This document shows, piece by piece, positions 33,141 to 43,866 of a stretch of 64,000 nucleotides of DNA (positions within the stretch are counted from its first letter, which is position 1; the number at the start of each line of letters is the position of its first letter). The position numbers were made by a program, and so were the translations under genes. The notes beneath the pieces were generated by a model, which was given only the letters and a program-made list of their open reading frames with translations, was not told the DNA's origin and ran no database searches. This DNA comes from Nemertoderma westbladi (Eukaryota; Xenacoelomorpha; Nemertodermatida; Nemertodermatidae). Location of the stretch: assembly GCA_032718475.1 (NCBI GenBank), contig JAUCBJ010003471.1, forward strand, positions 1 through 64,000, written 5' to 3'.

Positions 33141-34018
33141 TTTTTACTTACTTTTCCACACCCCTCAATTGATAATTATCGGGTGAATATTGCTGGTGGG
33201 CGAAAATCATCCTACAATCGCTATATCGTTACTACACAGGCAAAGTTGGCGACCGATTGGGTGCAATCCACGCATAGTCTTCGCCAAATAATTATCAATT
33301 AATGTAAAGGGACAGGTTACAGTGACATGTAATTCTAACCAAAACATTAAGCGGGAGTCACAGTACATGTTACAGATCGTTAATAAGCCGAACAATTTGT
33401 AAACAATTGATCGGGAGAAGAATGCTCTGGGCGAAGATTGGACGAGGGCGAAATTCTCTCCAGGGCGATGTTTGTAGCGAAACTGGCGACACTTTATATA
33501 GGTATTATAGATATTATTGAAAAATGTCTTTACGAGATAATTGCCTTCAAAGTTTAAACCTTCCCGCCAAAAGTGGCTCTCTGTGGTCTGGTTGGTTAAT
33601 CATTTCTGGCATGAAAGAAGCATATCACCGGGCTAAAACTTTCATTATGGGTGTTTTCGGGGTCGCTGATTTCATTTCCGTTTTAAGGTTTGGTAGAATC
33701 TAGTCTGTCTGTCTTACAATTTGACTGACAGACCATCATACAGAAAAACAGCGATAACTTGAGAACTAAACGAGGTTTCGCTAAGCGGTTTTCAGATTTG
33801 AAATCCTCATTAAATTCTGCTATAAAGTAAATAAAAAACTGACATTTGAAATTTTGACCAGGGGGGAAGGGGGGGGGGGGGGGGAATACTCCGACCTAAA
33901 TTTCATCAATGATTGACATACTTATTTCGGGTTTTATCACAAGTCTTGAAACTACCGGTACCAACTGACAGACTGTGTGAATTCTTCAAATTCTTTCTAA
34001 AGCTTGACGGCCTCCTTG
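33141..34018. other. Intergenic DNA with short inverted repeats and a poly-G run
   Basis: CAATTGATAATTAT near 33167 and its inverse near 33288 suggest a small foldback element. CTAACCAAAACATTAA appears near 33337. A G run lies at 33869-33884. No gene seen. Confidence 0.4.
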
Positions 34019-34316
34019 CGTACCAAGTTTGGCGCCCATGTGAAGAATACCAGACTTCCTGCCGTTATATTTCATTTGCAGTTACCCCCATGTGAAGAAT
34101 ACCAAGTTTTCACCAAAACCACAGGTTACAGAGGGCTGAATCTAACCAAAACAATAAACGAATTAGTATATGTACAGGTTATAGGACAGAAATAAGCGCT
34201 ATAAAACACTTAATAAAGATAAATTAAAAAAATAAAAAATCTTCGTATATAAAATTCCAATAAAATGTCGACCGAAATGTGAAATCCTGGTATTCTTCAC
34301 ATGGGCGAAGTTTGGT
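34019..34316. mobile_element. Short foldback element with CATGTGAAGAATACCA ends
   Basis: CCAAGTTTGGCGCCCATGTG at the left matches, inverted, the right end (CACATGGGCGAAGTTTGG). Part of the left end (CTGCCGTTATATTTCATTTG) also has an inverted match near 36290 (AAATATAACGGCAGAGAG), so an older, larger element of about 2.3 kb (34.03-36.34 kb) may contain this one. Confidence 0.5.
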
Positions 34317-34920
34317 TAATTTCATCAAGGAATGTCTGAATTATTTGCGATCAACAATTAGACGACGACGAACTCGTTAATGGTACCCCTATGCTAAGGC
34401 TTCGCTCACATCGTGGCTCGCACCGCACCTATCTGATTGTATGACAGTCCAGAAATTATAATAATATCGGATGTGTTTGTGGCAGAAACCACGACGATTT
34501 TAAGCCAATGTTCAGATTCATTGTACTATGCCGGTGCTGGAGCAGTAAAGTCTACATTACTTCACAATTAAATGATACAATGTCCTCTATAGTTATAATG
34601 TGGAAAATATCAACCCGTTGCTAATATTAACGACGTAAAACGAATCGACTCGAACTGAATAGATCTTTTTTCGATCAAAAGGATAGAGTTTCCCCTAACC
34701 CAGGGATCTTAAGGACAGAGGAATGCCAAAAACGTATACATCAAATACCACGTGTCACGTGGGAGTCAGAGAATGAAATCAGTAAAGGCAGTGCGAGTGG
34801 GATTAATGGGGTTTAAAATTGACAGGATAGGTTTGAACCATAATGGAGACTCTGAGCTGTGATGACGCAGTCAGGAGGGATGGGGAGTTTCCGTTCCATC
34901 TCCGTTTCCCCAGCAGTAAA

Positions 34921-34942
34921 CCCCCCCCCCCCCCCCCCCCCC
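34921..34942. repeat. 22-base poly-C run
   Basis: An uninterrupted C run on the plus strand followed by AGCCCCC. No gene lies nearby. Confidence 0.9.
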
Positions 34943-35390
34943 AGCCCCCTATCGCCATTGACGAACGATTGACTGTGTCGGTGATGGGACTATAGATTAC
35001 TTTATACATTCAATGGGAGTAAGGCAAATATAATAATAGGGTAAATTTGGTGCTAGCACCAAACTTTGAATCCTTCAAATATAACAATTGATTGTGTCAT
35101 CTTGTTTCGTGCGTTATACGGGTTTGTGAAGGTTCTGAGTCCGATGGAATAAATTAAAAAGGTACTTGACATTTCGAAGTTGAATTATTTAGTCGTGGGT
35201 GCAAAATGTTGTGGTAGATTGGTTTATTTCTCACAAGACCCAACATTCCATCTAGGACGGTAATCTAACCAAACACCGATAACTTGTGTTACGGTTTCGG
35301 AGTACCTGGGGCGAGCCGTACAGGCGGATTGCTATACAATGTTGTGCGGCCCCACATTACATACTTTTATAGACTTTTACGTACCACCTC

Positions 35391-35648
35391 ATGGCTACAG
35401 AAGTGCTCACTCATCACGACTTACAAATCGTTAGACCTGTTCTAGAATATAACAGTTGTGTTTGGAACCAATTTCACAAAGTAAATACATTTTTTTGCCT
35501 AACCAACAAGCTGGAGGGAGTGCAGTGCTACTTTACAAGACGTTTGTATGCCAGATGTAAATTAGACATGATATAGCTCAGCTCAATATAAGAGTAGAAT
35601 AGATTACCTTGGTCTAGAACCACAAGAACTTCGTATCATATAATACCA
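35391..35648 (+). pseudogene. Non-LTR retrotransposon reverse-transcriptase fragment
   Basis: The plus strand reads IVRPVLEYNSCVWN, then NKLEGVQCYFTRRLYARC and, after a frame change, YRSRIDYLGLEPQELRI. The order (RP-LEY-S-VWNP ... IE-VQR-FTRRL ... Y--RL--LGL--LE-RR) is the conserved C-terminal part of reverse transcriptases of Jockey/CR1-type LINEs. It is frame-broken and followed directly by a pentanucleotide microsatellite, a common arrangement for LINE 3' ends. Confidence 0.75.
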
Positions 35649-35765
35649 TATATCATATCATATCATATCATATCATATCATATCATATCATATCATATCA
35701 TATCATATCATATCATATCATATCATATCATATCATATCATATCATATCATATCATATCATATAT
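35649..35765. repeat. (ATATC)n microsatellite
   Basis: More than 20 head-to-tail copies of ATCAT/TATCA directly downstream of the LINE fragment. Confidence 0.95.
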
Positions 35766-36615
35766 ATACATATCATATACCGCTTTATTGGGGTTCTACT
35801 AGTCAACTGATAATTAACTCTACCCCACCCCACCCCCTCCCCACTAGTATTGCATTTATTTTCTGACTTAGGTATAACGTACCTCAAATTCCGTCCATGT
35901 TGAAAATACGAAGTTTTCACTTTCACGTTTCAATTTTATTGGAATTTCACATAGATTTTTAGTGAAAACCAAACCATGGATTCTTCATATGGTTGTGTTA
36001 TGTTTCGTACCCGAGAATATATTCATAAAATAAGCAAAGGTCTTATATCGAAGGTATTGAAAGCTCTCAATTTATTGCATAATAATCTACTCTACCGGTT
36101 AGGGCTGCAGGTCCCGTTAGGTGGCAGTGCACCGGTACTGCAGTGTACTGTATCCTACTCAGTAGTACTCAATGATTAATACCTCCACCGGTTCGCAATG
36201 ACTGATAGTTTGATGGGTCACTTGGCTACGCGTATCAAAACTGACGGTGCTGAAGTAATTTATGTAACAGGGTGTGACACAATTTCAAAGTGAAATATAA
36301 CGGCAGAGAGTCTGGTATACTTCACATGGCTATTATGTTTATCAAATCATTAAGATATAACGATAATTTTCTGGTTGGGTTCTGCCTACTACCTTTAGAT
36401 TTCTAAGCAGTAAATAGACGTTCTCTGAGCAATTAATCTAACAATGGAATCTATGTATATATATATAGAGCATATTCTATGTAAAAGTCATGTAAATCAC
36501 ATTATTAATGAGAAGGTGGATAAAATCTATGGGTATACTGTATGAAAATGTCACTTTGTTACAAATATTAATCACTTATGGTGAAATTAAGTATAACAGC
36601 AATTAATTAAATATA

Positions 36616-37913
36616 ACACCGGGCTTGAACCAAGTTTTAGTTCGAAAAAATTGAACAGTCAAAATGAATGTCTCACGTGATTCATATCTACATTCTAACT
36701 TTAAAAAACCAAATTTAAAAAAAAACGGTCGATTACTTTTTGAAATAATTGAAAAAAACCGTTTTTGACCAAAAATAGCACTTTGACGCCAAATTTTCAA
36801 ATATAAAAATGCAAAAGATAAAATTGAACGCTGAAAAAGAATATCTTACCTGGTTAATATGGTCATTCTAACTACAAAAAATGAAATTAAAAAATTAACG
36901 ATCGATTACTTTTTAAAAAATTGAAAATAGAACTTTTGACAAAAAATAGCATATTTAGCACCAAATTTTCAAATATGAAAATCAATAATTACAATCATAT
37001 AGGTATTTATTCTTTTTCCACAAAGGTTTTCATGTAAGGCGAAAATAATGGTAATATTTTCCAGAAGAATTGGTGATATGGTATGTTATTTTTCAGTGGG
37101 TGCCGAAAATTGGGTATGGTCTGTGCACTGTGCAGCACCAAATTTTCAAATATGGAAATCAATAATTATTACCTTATAGGTATTCAAATCGTTAAAAGGG
37201 ACCAAAAATGGTCATTGTTTATATGTTTATATTAATTTTATTATGAACTTCAATAAGAAAGGATAATTAATTTTTATATTGACATTTTGGTGCTATACAA
37301 CAATAATAAACAGTTATCAAATAGTGCTCTGAAATTTAAAAATTTAAATTATTGTGCAGCAGAGTTTACACCAAATTTTTTGCACCCACTAACAAATTGC
37401 ATACCATAACACGCAGTCAGCTTGAAAATATTACCATTAAATAGCATACCATATCATCAATTCTTCTGGAAAATATTACCATTATTTTCGCCTTACATGA
37501 AAACCTTTGTAGAAAAAGAATAAATACCGATATGATCGTAATTATTGATTTTCATATTTGAAAATTTAGTGCTAAATATGCTATTTTTGGTCAAAAGTTG
37601 TTTTTTTCAATTTTTTAAAAAGTAATCGACCGTAAATTTTTTAATTTCATTTCTTGTAGTTAGAATGACCATATTAACCAGGTGAGATACTATTTTTCAC
37701 CGTTCAATTTTATCTTTTGCATTTTTATATTTGAAAATTTGGTGTCAACGTGCTATTTTTGGTCAAAAACGGTTTTTTTCAATTAAATCAAAAAGTAATC
37801 GACCGTTTTTTTTAAACTTGTTTTTTTAAGTTATAATGTTGATATGAATCACGTGAGATATTCATTTGGACCGTTCAATTTTTTCGAACTAAAAGTTGGT
37901 TCAAGCCCGGTGT
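36616..37913. mobile_element. 1.3-kb foldback element, arms of about 600 bp
   Basis: The two halves are near mirror images: ACACCGGGCTTGAACCAAG at the left end and TTGGTTCAAGCCCGGTGT at the right end. Inner landmarks such as ATCGATTACTTTT and CCATATTAACCAGGTGAGAT recur inverted. The hinge is near 37265. There is no coding capacity. I could not identify a target duplication next to the visible ends. Confidence 0.8.
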
Positions 37914-38251
37914 GAGGGCCAATCCCAGCAGTATTTACATTGCACTGACGCTTTATAAGTTGAGTTAAGATGGGTCTCGCAGATATAAAGCTACATAGCT
38001 ATCAATTCCAATCTGACAGATTAGTTGGCTATTTATTACGAAGTTGGTTTAGCAGCAAAATATTTCAATTACGGATTTTTAATTTATTGACAACATAAAT
38101 TAAAATGGATCGGTTGATAGTCAAAATCAATTACCATAGTGATCACCGTTGATGTCAATTTCTAATTGTATACTGCAATCACAAGCGGTATGTCCATGTC
38201 CAACGTGGCAGTATGGTTAATTAATTTTCATTTTCGATATCCAATAGTTTA

Positions 38252-38978
38252 CGGCTACCAATTAAAGTCATCCCAAAATTGATGAAAATTTCACCAAAAA
38301 AAATTATTTTACACCAAATTAAATATTGTGACCCCAAATATAATTATTCAAACACCAAAACAAATTTTACAACACCAAAAACTTCAATTTAGGGAGAGGA
38401 GCAGGTTACAGCGGCATGTTATTTTAACCAAAACAATAAACTAAGCACAATAGAACAGGTTACACTTTTATTTTTGAGAATAATCCGCTGTTAATTGCGT
38501 CGAATTTCCCCTGGAGAGAGATGAATTTTTATTACGTCCAGTTTCCCCCCCTATCTGAAAACTTCAGTACTGCCGTAATACTGAAACCTAATAACAGAAT
38601 AAGTAATAGGCCATAAGCAATAGGCCTATCGGTACGAATACTGTAACTGAAGTATGGCAACTGACCAAAGCGTAGTTAATATATAATATTTGGTGCTGGA
38701 ATAATTTTTTTAGGTTGACAAGTAATTATTTTTGGGGGATGAATAATTGTTTTTGGGGGTAGAATAATTGTTTTTGGGGGATGAATAATTGTTTTTGGGG
38801 AATCAATAATTGTTTTTGGGGGATGAATAATTGTTTTTGGGGATTAATAATTGTTTTTGGTGAGAAGGATATTGAAAATTGGGGGATGTGAATTGGTGCT
38901 ACAAAAAATATATTTGGTGCAAAATAATTTATTTTGGTGTTAAATCATCTAATTTGGGGTGGCATTCAATTAGTGGCG
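38252..38978. mobile_element. Non-autonomous DNA transposon with 8-bp TSD ATAGTTTA
   Basis: The ends are imperfect inverted repeats (CGGCTACCAATTAAAGTCAT and, reversed, CGCCACTAATTGAATGCCAC). The flanks are identical 8-mers, ATAGTTTA at 38244-38251 and 38979-38986. An 8-bp duplication fits the hAT or P superfamilies. Subterminal ACACCAAA/TTTGGTGT motifs are repeated in both arms, and the right half includes a minisatellite of about six GGGGGATGAATAATTGTTTT units (38725-38865). Confidence 0.75.
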
Positions 38979-39039
38979 ATAGTTTACTAACTCTACATAA
39001 TAATTATGTGTAAATCCGGTACAGTGAGTGCTGCAACTG

Positions 39040-39124
39040 TGTGCGACGTCAGGTAAGCTTTGCCTACTGCGGGCGAGCCTGAGTCCGGGACTCGCGATCC
39101 GCCCGTCCCCGACACGACCCGTCC
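39040..39124 (+). pseudogene. Transposon ORF tail, first part (split by MULE)
   Basis: The plus strand reads CLLRASLSPGLAIRPSPTRP. It continues, after removal of the MULE and one target-duplication copy, into TVADTSIILSNADSRG at 40836-40888. It belongs to the same family as the remnants at 10.8-11.1 kb and 22.3-22.5 kb. Confidence 0.5.
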
Positions 39125-40826
39125 GCGTATTCCCAATCCTTACACTAGTAGGAACACATCTTGAATTGACGCTTGGGATTAGTTAATGAGCTATATTTTG
39201 ATTGGACGTTGAAATCATGTAAGGAATGGAGAGAGGGGGTCGAACTAGTGTAAGGAGTTTATACTCAGTAGGTAGGTAGAAAGTGTTACAAACGCTGTAA
39301 GGAATGGAGAAATTGGGTGAAATCATGTAAGGATTATCTGCCTATTAAACGGTTCATTGTGAGGTGACAGTAAAAATATATACGAATAACAATATACAGT
39401 ATTCAGAGTGGGAAACGTTGTATAAGGAATCGTTTTACAGAGCATTCTCCATGATTTTTCTGATGGAAAAGATTGTAGTAATAGAGTAGCTTTATTGACA
39501 GTATTTACTAGTGAAATTTATTCATTTGATGTTCATATTTAAAAGCATTTCACAATTTGTAAACATAAATATTCCAATGAAATAAACTCTTAATTTTCAA
39601 ATGATGTTTAGTATTTGTTCGATTGGCATGTATGTTCATCAACAGGTTTCTACGGCGCTTTTTAGCGCGTTAAGACATATCAAGTACCATGAGGTCGGCC
39701 AGCAAGCATCTGTTTACTTCCTGTTGTAAGAGCTACTCGTTGGCGCGCTAGTGCAGATGACTGCACACGAATAGCAAATAGACTATTCCTAAGCAAACTT
39801 ACAGTCAAACAGATGGACTCTGTGTAAAAAAGGAATGTATCCCTAGACCCTAGTAGTAAATTTTCCAATTGTTTCAGGCAACCAGGCGCGCTTACGCGCG
39901 CCTGGTTGCCAACTAACAATATAATAATATGTTCACAATAAATTATTAAAAAGGCAATTTTTCAAGCGCTCAACTGCACATGTACACTACTGTATAACTA
40001 AAAAGTCATTCAGGAGGCCAGATTTCCAGGAACTTACTGTAATAGACATTCAATTCCATTGAATCCAGGGAAAGAGTTTGTGTTGTATTCTGTGAAAGGA
40101 GCATCAGCTGGATATAATGTTATTTGCGAGAGAGATCCCAATCTATAACTTGGCAATCACTCAAATCCATTCAGCCGAATACAACAGTAGAGAATTGATT
40201 CTGGGTTACAACTAATAAGCAATCAATGACAAATTCGCGTTGATTTGCACACCGACGTCTAATAATTGGATGAAGTGTGTTCGAGAGCAACGGATATTGA
40301 GCTCAACATGTTAAGATCTTACATATTCTTAATTATCTCGAGAATTAATTAATTAATTAACGTGTAACTTTCCTATTCGATGGCCGATACACATATAAAC
40401 CACTACACAAAGTCTCGTAACGATTCACCGGAGCGTTTAAGCGGAGATACAGCTACGACAAACATACAACATTGACAATCTATTTGTATTATAGATACTA
40501 GAGCAACCCTGTATAAACCATAACAATTCTATTATAGGCCTACTGACTAGCTAATGTCACCTGCTGCTTGCATACTCTTCTAATACTGTTGGTATAATAA
40601 CCCTTACATGATTTCACCCATTTTCTCCATTCCTTACAGCGTTTTGAACACTTTGTCTCTACCTGCTATCGCTATCTACAGTAAGTGAAACAAAACCCTT
40701 ACACTAGTTCGACCCCTCTCTCCATTCCTTACATGATTTCAACGTCCAATCAAATAATAGTTTATTAACCAATCCCAGGCTACAATTCAAGATGTGTTCC
40801 TACTAGAGTAAGGATTGGGAATACGC
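39125..40826. mobile_element. Mutator-like (MULE-type) element with long TIRs and 9-bp TSD
   Basis: The termini are GCGTATTCCCAATCCTTAC at the left and the exact inverse GTAAGGATTGGGAATACGC at the right. Inverted arms extend about 220 bp (39125-39345 and 40605-40826). Flanking sequences GACCCGTCC at 39116-39124 and 40827-40835 are identical, as expected of the 9-bp duplications made by Mutator-like elements. The 1.26-kb interior has no transposase-like frame. A perfect GC-rich hairpin sits at 39877-39910. It interrupts an older transposon ORF remnant, so it is the younger insertion. Confidence 0.8.
39877..39910. repeat. Perfect 15-bp-stem GC-rich hairpin inside the MULE
   Basis: GGCAACCAGGCGCGC, loop TTAC, then GCGCGCCTGGTTGCC. 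It is close to the middle of the element and very different in composition from it. Confidence 0.85.
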
Positions 40827-40835
40827 GACCCGTCC

Positions 40836-40890
40836 ACACCGTCGCCGACACGTCCATTATCCTTTCAAACGCGGACTCGAGAGGTACCTA
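40836..40890 (+). pseudogene. Transposon ORF tail, second part
   Basis: Reads TVADTSIILSNADSRG and then a stop. It is the continuation of the fragment at 39040-39124, displaced by the MULE. Confidence 0.5.
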
Positions 40891-41873
40891 AACCTAGTCC
40901 ATGACTGAATGAGCAATTTCGTTTTGAATTTCCCGCCATTTGGAATTTATCCAATATGTGCTTTTATATTTTACACTGGGCAGTTATTTTTCGTAATAGT
41001 ATTATTAGAAGACTGTCAGGACGTCTCACTGTAAAAGTATTCACTATTTATCTATGTATGTCTATCGGGTGAACTCATCCGAAGCTATAGCTCGAATCGA
41101 CGCAGCTCAACCCCAGGATGTGGAAAAAAAGTTTAAAAAAAAATTATTAAATTGTTTCTTTTTTATTTCGAAAAATAGCCCCATTAACACCATTGCCATA
41201 GACTCAACGATAGAAACACCAGCTGCTAGTACTCATGTGGGCCTAGTAAGCTACTACAGTACTATTTATTGAATGGATAGCCCAAACTGCAGAGAAGTAT
41301 ATTACTTGCTAAATTTATTACTCTCTCACTCTATCCCAGACAAGTAAGAAAACATCAACTGTTCTGTTAGTTTGTAATGTATTAATTACCCCGCCAGCTG
41401 AATAGCTCTTCCCAGTTAATCCTATGGGAATATCTATAAGGTTACTCACTGCTCTGTTAGGTGAGAGGCCAGCGATTGAATTTTGAGCACTGGGCCGTTC
41501 AAATGTTTCATAGGTTAATAATGAAATTTAGGGGCTGGGATTACTCTCTTTCAGACTGTAAATAAAGCAATGGGGTGGGACCCAACTACACTAAGTTTGT
41601 CTATGGACGGTCTTCTTAGTCAGTCAGCTTTTCTAGTTATTAAAGCGTTAACGTTGGTACCGTAAATGTGAAACTAACAGTGCAGTGCAACTGCTATCCA
41701 TAATAACAATAATAGGGAAGTACAGTTTTATCCCTTTCGATGGGCATGCAATATATGGCAACCCCGGGACCGTATACTGAAGAGAAAACGAAAACTTCCA
41801 CGAAAGTGGTACTTCGGTAAAATGTGAAACGAAATACTACAGTACATGCCTACCGCGCGATTAGGTACCGGTA
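40891..41873. other. Intergenic DNA, no gene seen
   Basis: The 72-codon open frame near 41054-41272 shows no recognisable family features and is A-rich at its centre (lysine run). No other structure resolved. Confidence 0.45.
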
Positions 41874-41881
41874 CCACTCCT

Positions 41882-43132
41882 CAGGGGCGGATCCAGGAAT
41901 TTCTTAAGGGGGGGGCTTAAAATTTTTCATAGTAACAATCAAATGTATTTAATTATAAATATTAAAATATAACCAAAACAAACAAAATCAGACATTTATT
42001 GTAATAGATGATATGATACAATGAGTAAATTAATGGGCGCAAAATGACACTTTATTTCACCTGCGGTCAATTTGTGCAGGAGATCACTTTTTCACTTGCG
42101 GATAATTATTGGACCACTATCTGAATACGCTAGCTAGGCATAGTGAAAATTTCTAAATTAATTGTATGCGACGATTTTGTCGCTTGGCATAAATATTAAT
42201 AATGGCATAAATATATGGCATACATCTATATTATAAAAAGTGGCTCGTGGGAATGTCATTGACGGCCATTCGGGCCTTATGGCAATAATGTCGGAAATTC
42301 CGCATTGCGATGATAAATTTGGGGGGGGGGGGGTGTTCTTAAGCACCTTTGGGCACTTTTTCGGTATTAGGGCCCCATTTTCCCCATTTTTTGGGTAAGT
42401 GTAATTCAGTTTTACTGCATATTACCAGTTAGCTAACAATTATTTATTGTTTGAAATATACTTGCTGTCATATTTTCTGCTATATAATTATAACTACTAG
42501 CTACAACTGTAGCTATGTACTAGTAGCTACAACAAGCTCACGAAAGTTCAATCGTTCATTTGGAAACATTATAACTAGCTAATACATTATAAAATGTTCT
42601 AGAATGTGTTGTTTCCATGAAACTAGTGAGCGACACTTTTTAAAAAAAATTTTTAAAAAATACTAGCATTATACGATAAAAAATCTTTTTGCTAGCTAGT
42701 ATTTTTAGAAATTATTCATTTCATTGAAGAATATATTAATGACCAAAATAATTTCCAAAAATTACTAGCTAGTAAAAAATCAAGTATCATGGGATGGAAG
42801 ACTGGGGGGATTTATTTGTAAAGAGGCTGGGGCTAACTACAGTAGAGATCAGAAGGTGGAGAAGGTTTATTACTTTTTCTTAGACCACAGGAGGCATGGG
42901 ATTATGTGAATCCAATCTGGTCGGGCTGCTAATGTAACTTTGACAAATTTTACCTTGCCTGAGAGTACTTTTTCAAAAAAGAGAATATAAAAATGACCCT
43001 TTTCTCAAAGGGCAGCTTATTGGAACTGTGCTACTGTATAAATCAGTAAAAATTTTCTTTATCATTACTTATGTATTTTTTTAAAAGGGGGGGGGCTAAA
43101 GCCCCTTAGCCCCCCCCTTAGATCCGCCACTG
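41882..43132. mobile_element. hAT-type non-autonomous transposon, 8-bp TSD CCACTCCT
   Basis: The left end is CAGGGGCGGATCCAGG; the right end, reversed, is CAGTGGCGGATCTAAGG. Both are followed by G-tracts and TAA(G/A)-type sequence. CCACTCCT flanks both sides exactly (41874-41881 and 43133-43140). CAG-GGCGGATC termini with 8-bp duplications are typical of hAT elements. The 1.25-kb interior has no transposase frame and is rich in TAGCTAGT motifs. Confidence 0.85.
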
Positions 43133-43140
43133 CCACTCCT

Positions 43141-43866
43141 GGTAGAAGCAGCAGTAAAGCAAAGGAGGCAACTTTTAAGAAATTGCCATACTTTAAGCAA
43201 TCCACCATGCTTTTATATATTTTTCACATTAGGGGACATTGTTAATATATTTTTTAAATTGAGCGCTCAAGGTACTTTTGATTTGATTGTCTGGCCTGAA
43301 ATCCCGGCCTATCACGGCCCTAGTGCTAGTATTATTGAGAAGGATACAAAACTATACGAATAATTTAAGATACGAAACGAAAACGTTTCGTATACACAAC
43401 CTCTAAAATCTGATTATATTACGATATGAATAGATAATATGAAATATTACATTTTAGATACAGTATTATTCAATTTTAAAGGTTTTATTGTTATGTCGGT
43501 ACAGGTACACCAATTAGGCATTTTTGAATTACTCGCCAAACAAGATCAACTAATCAAATCAAAAATAACATGCTGGCTCATAGACAGATACCTCAAGATA
43601 CAACAAATATATTTCACAATGTCTCTTTAGGGGCTTTGTGCAATCAGATATTTACACATTTTACATTTATGGACTGTGTACCTCTACAATGTCGGCGACT
43701 TTGGTAGATTTTCGATATGAACGGTTTAATAAATATTGTAATACTTGTGTGTAATGCGCTTTACTGTGTGCTTATTGCGTTGTTTGTTTTTGTTACACGG
43801 GCGAATAGTGACGATTGAAGTTCGCTGAGCAATAAGCCTAAATCATTTGCTGTACAATAAAAAGTT
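43141..43866. other. Intergenic DNA, no gene seen
   Basis: AT-rich sequence before the GC-rich array. A 63-codon open frame near 43439-43630 has no recognisable features. Confidence 0.45.

Noticed and set aside
39680..39919. 79-codon minus-strand open frame
   Set aside because: It lies inside the MULE element and across its central hairpin; no transposase motif.
41054..41272. 72-codon open frame with a lysine run
   Set aside because: No family resemblance, biased composition and no splice or promoter context.
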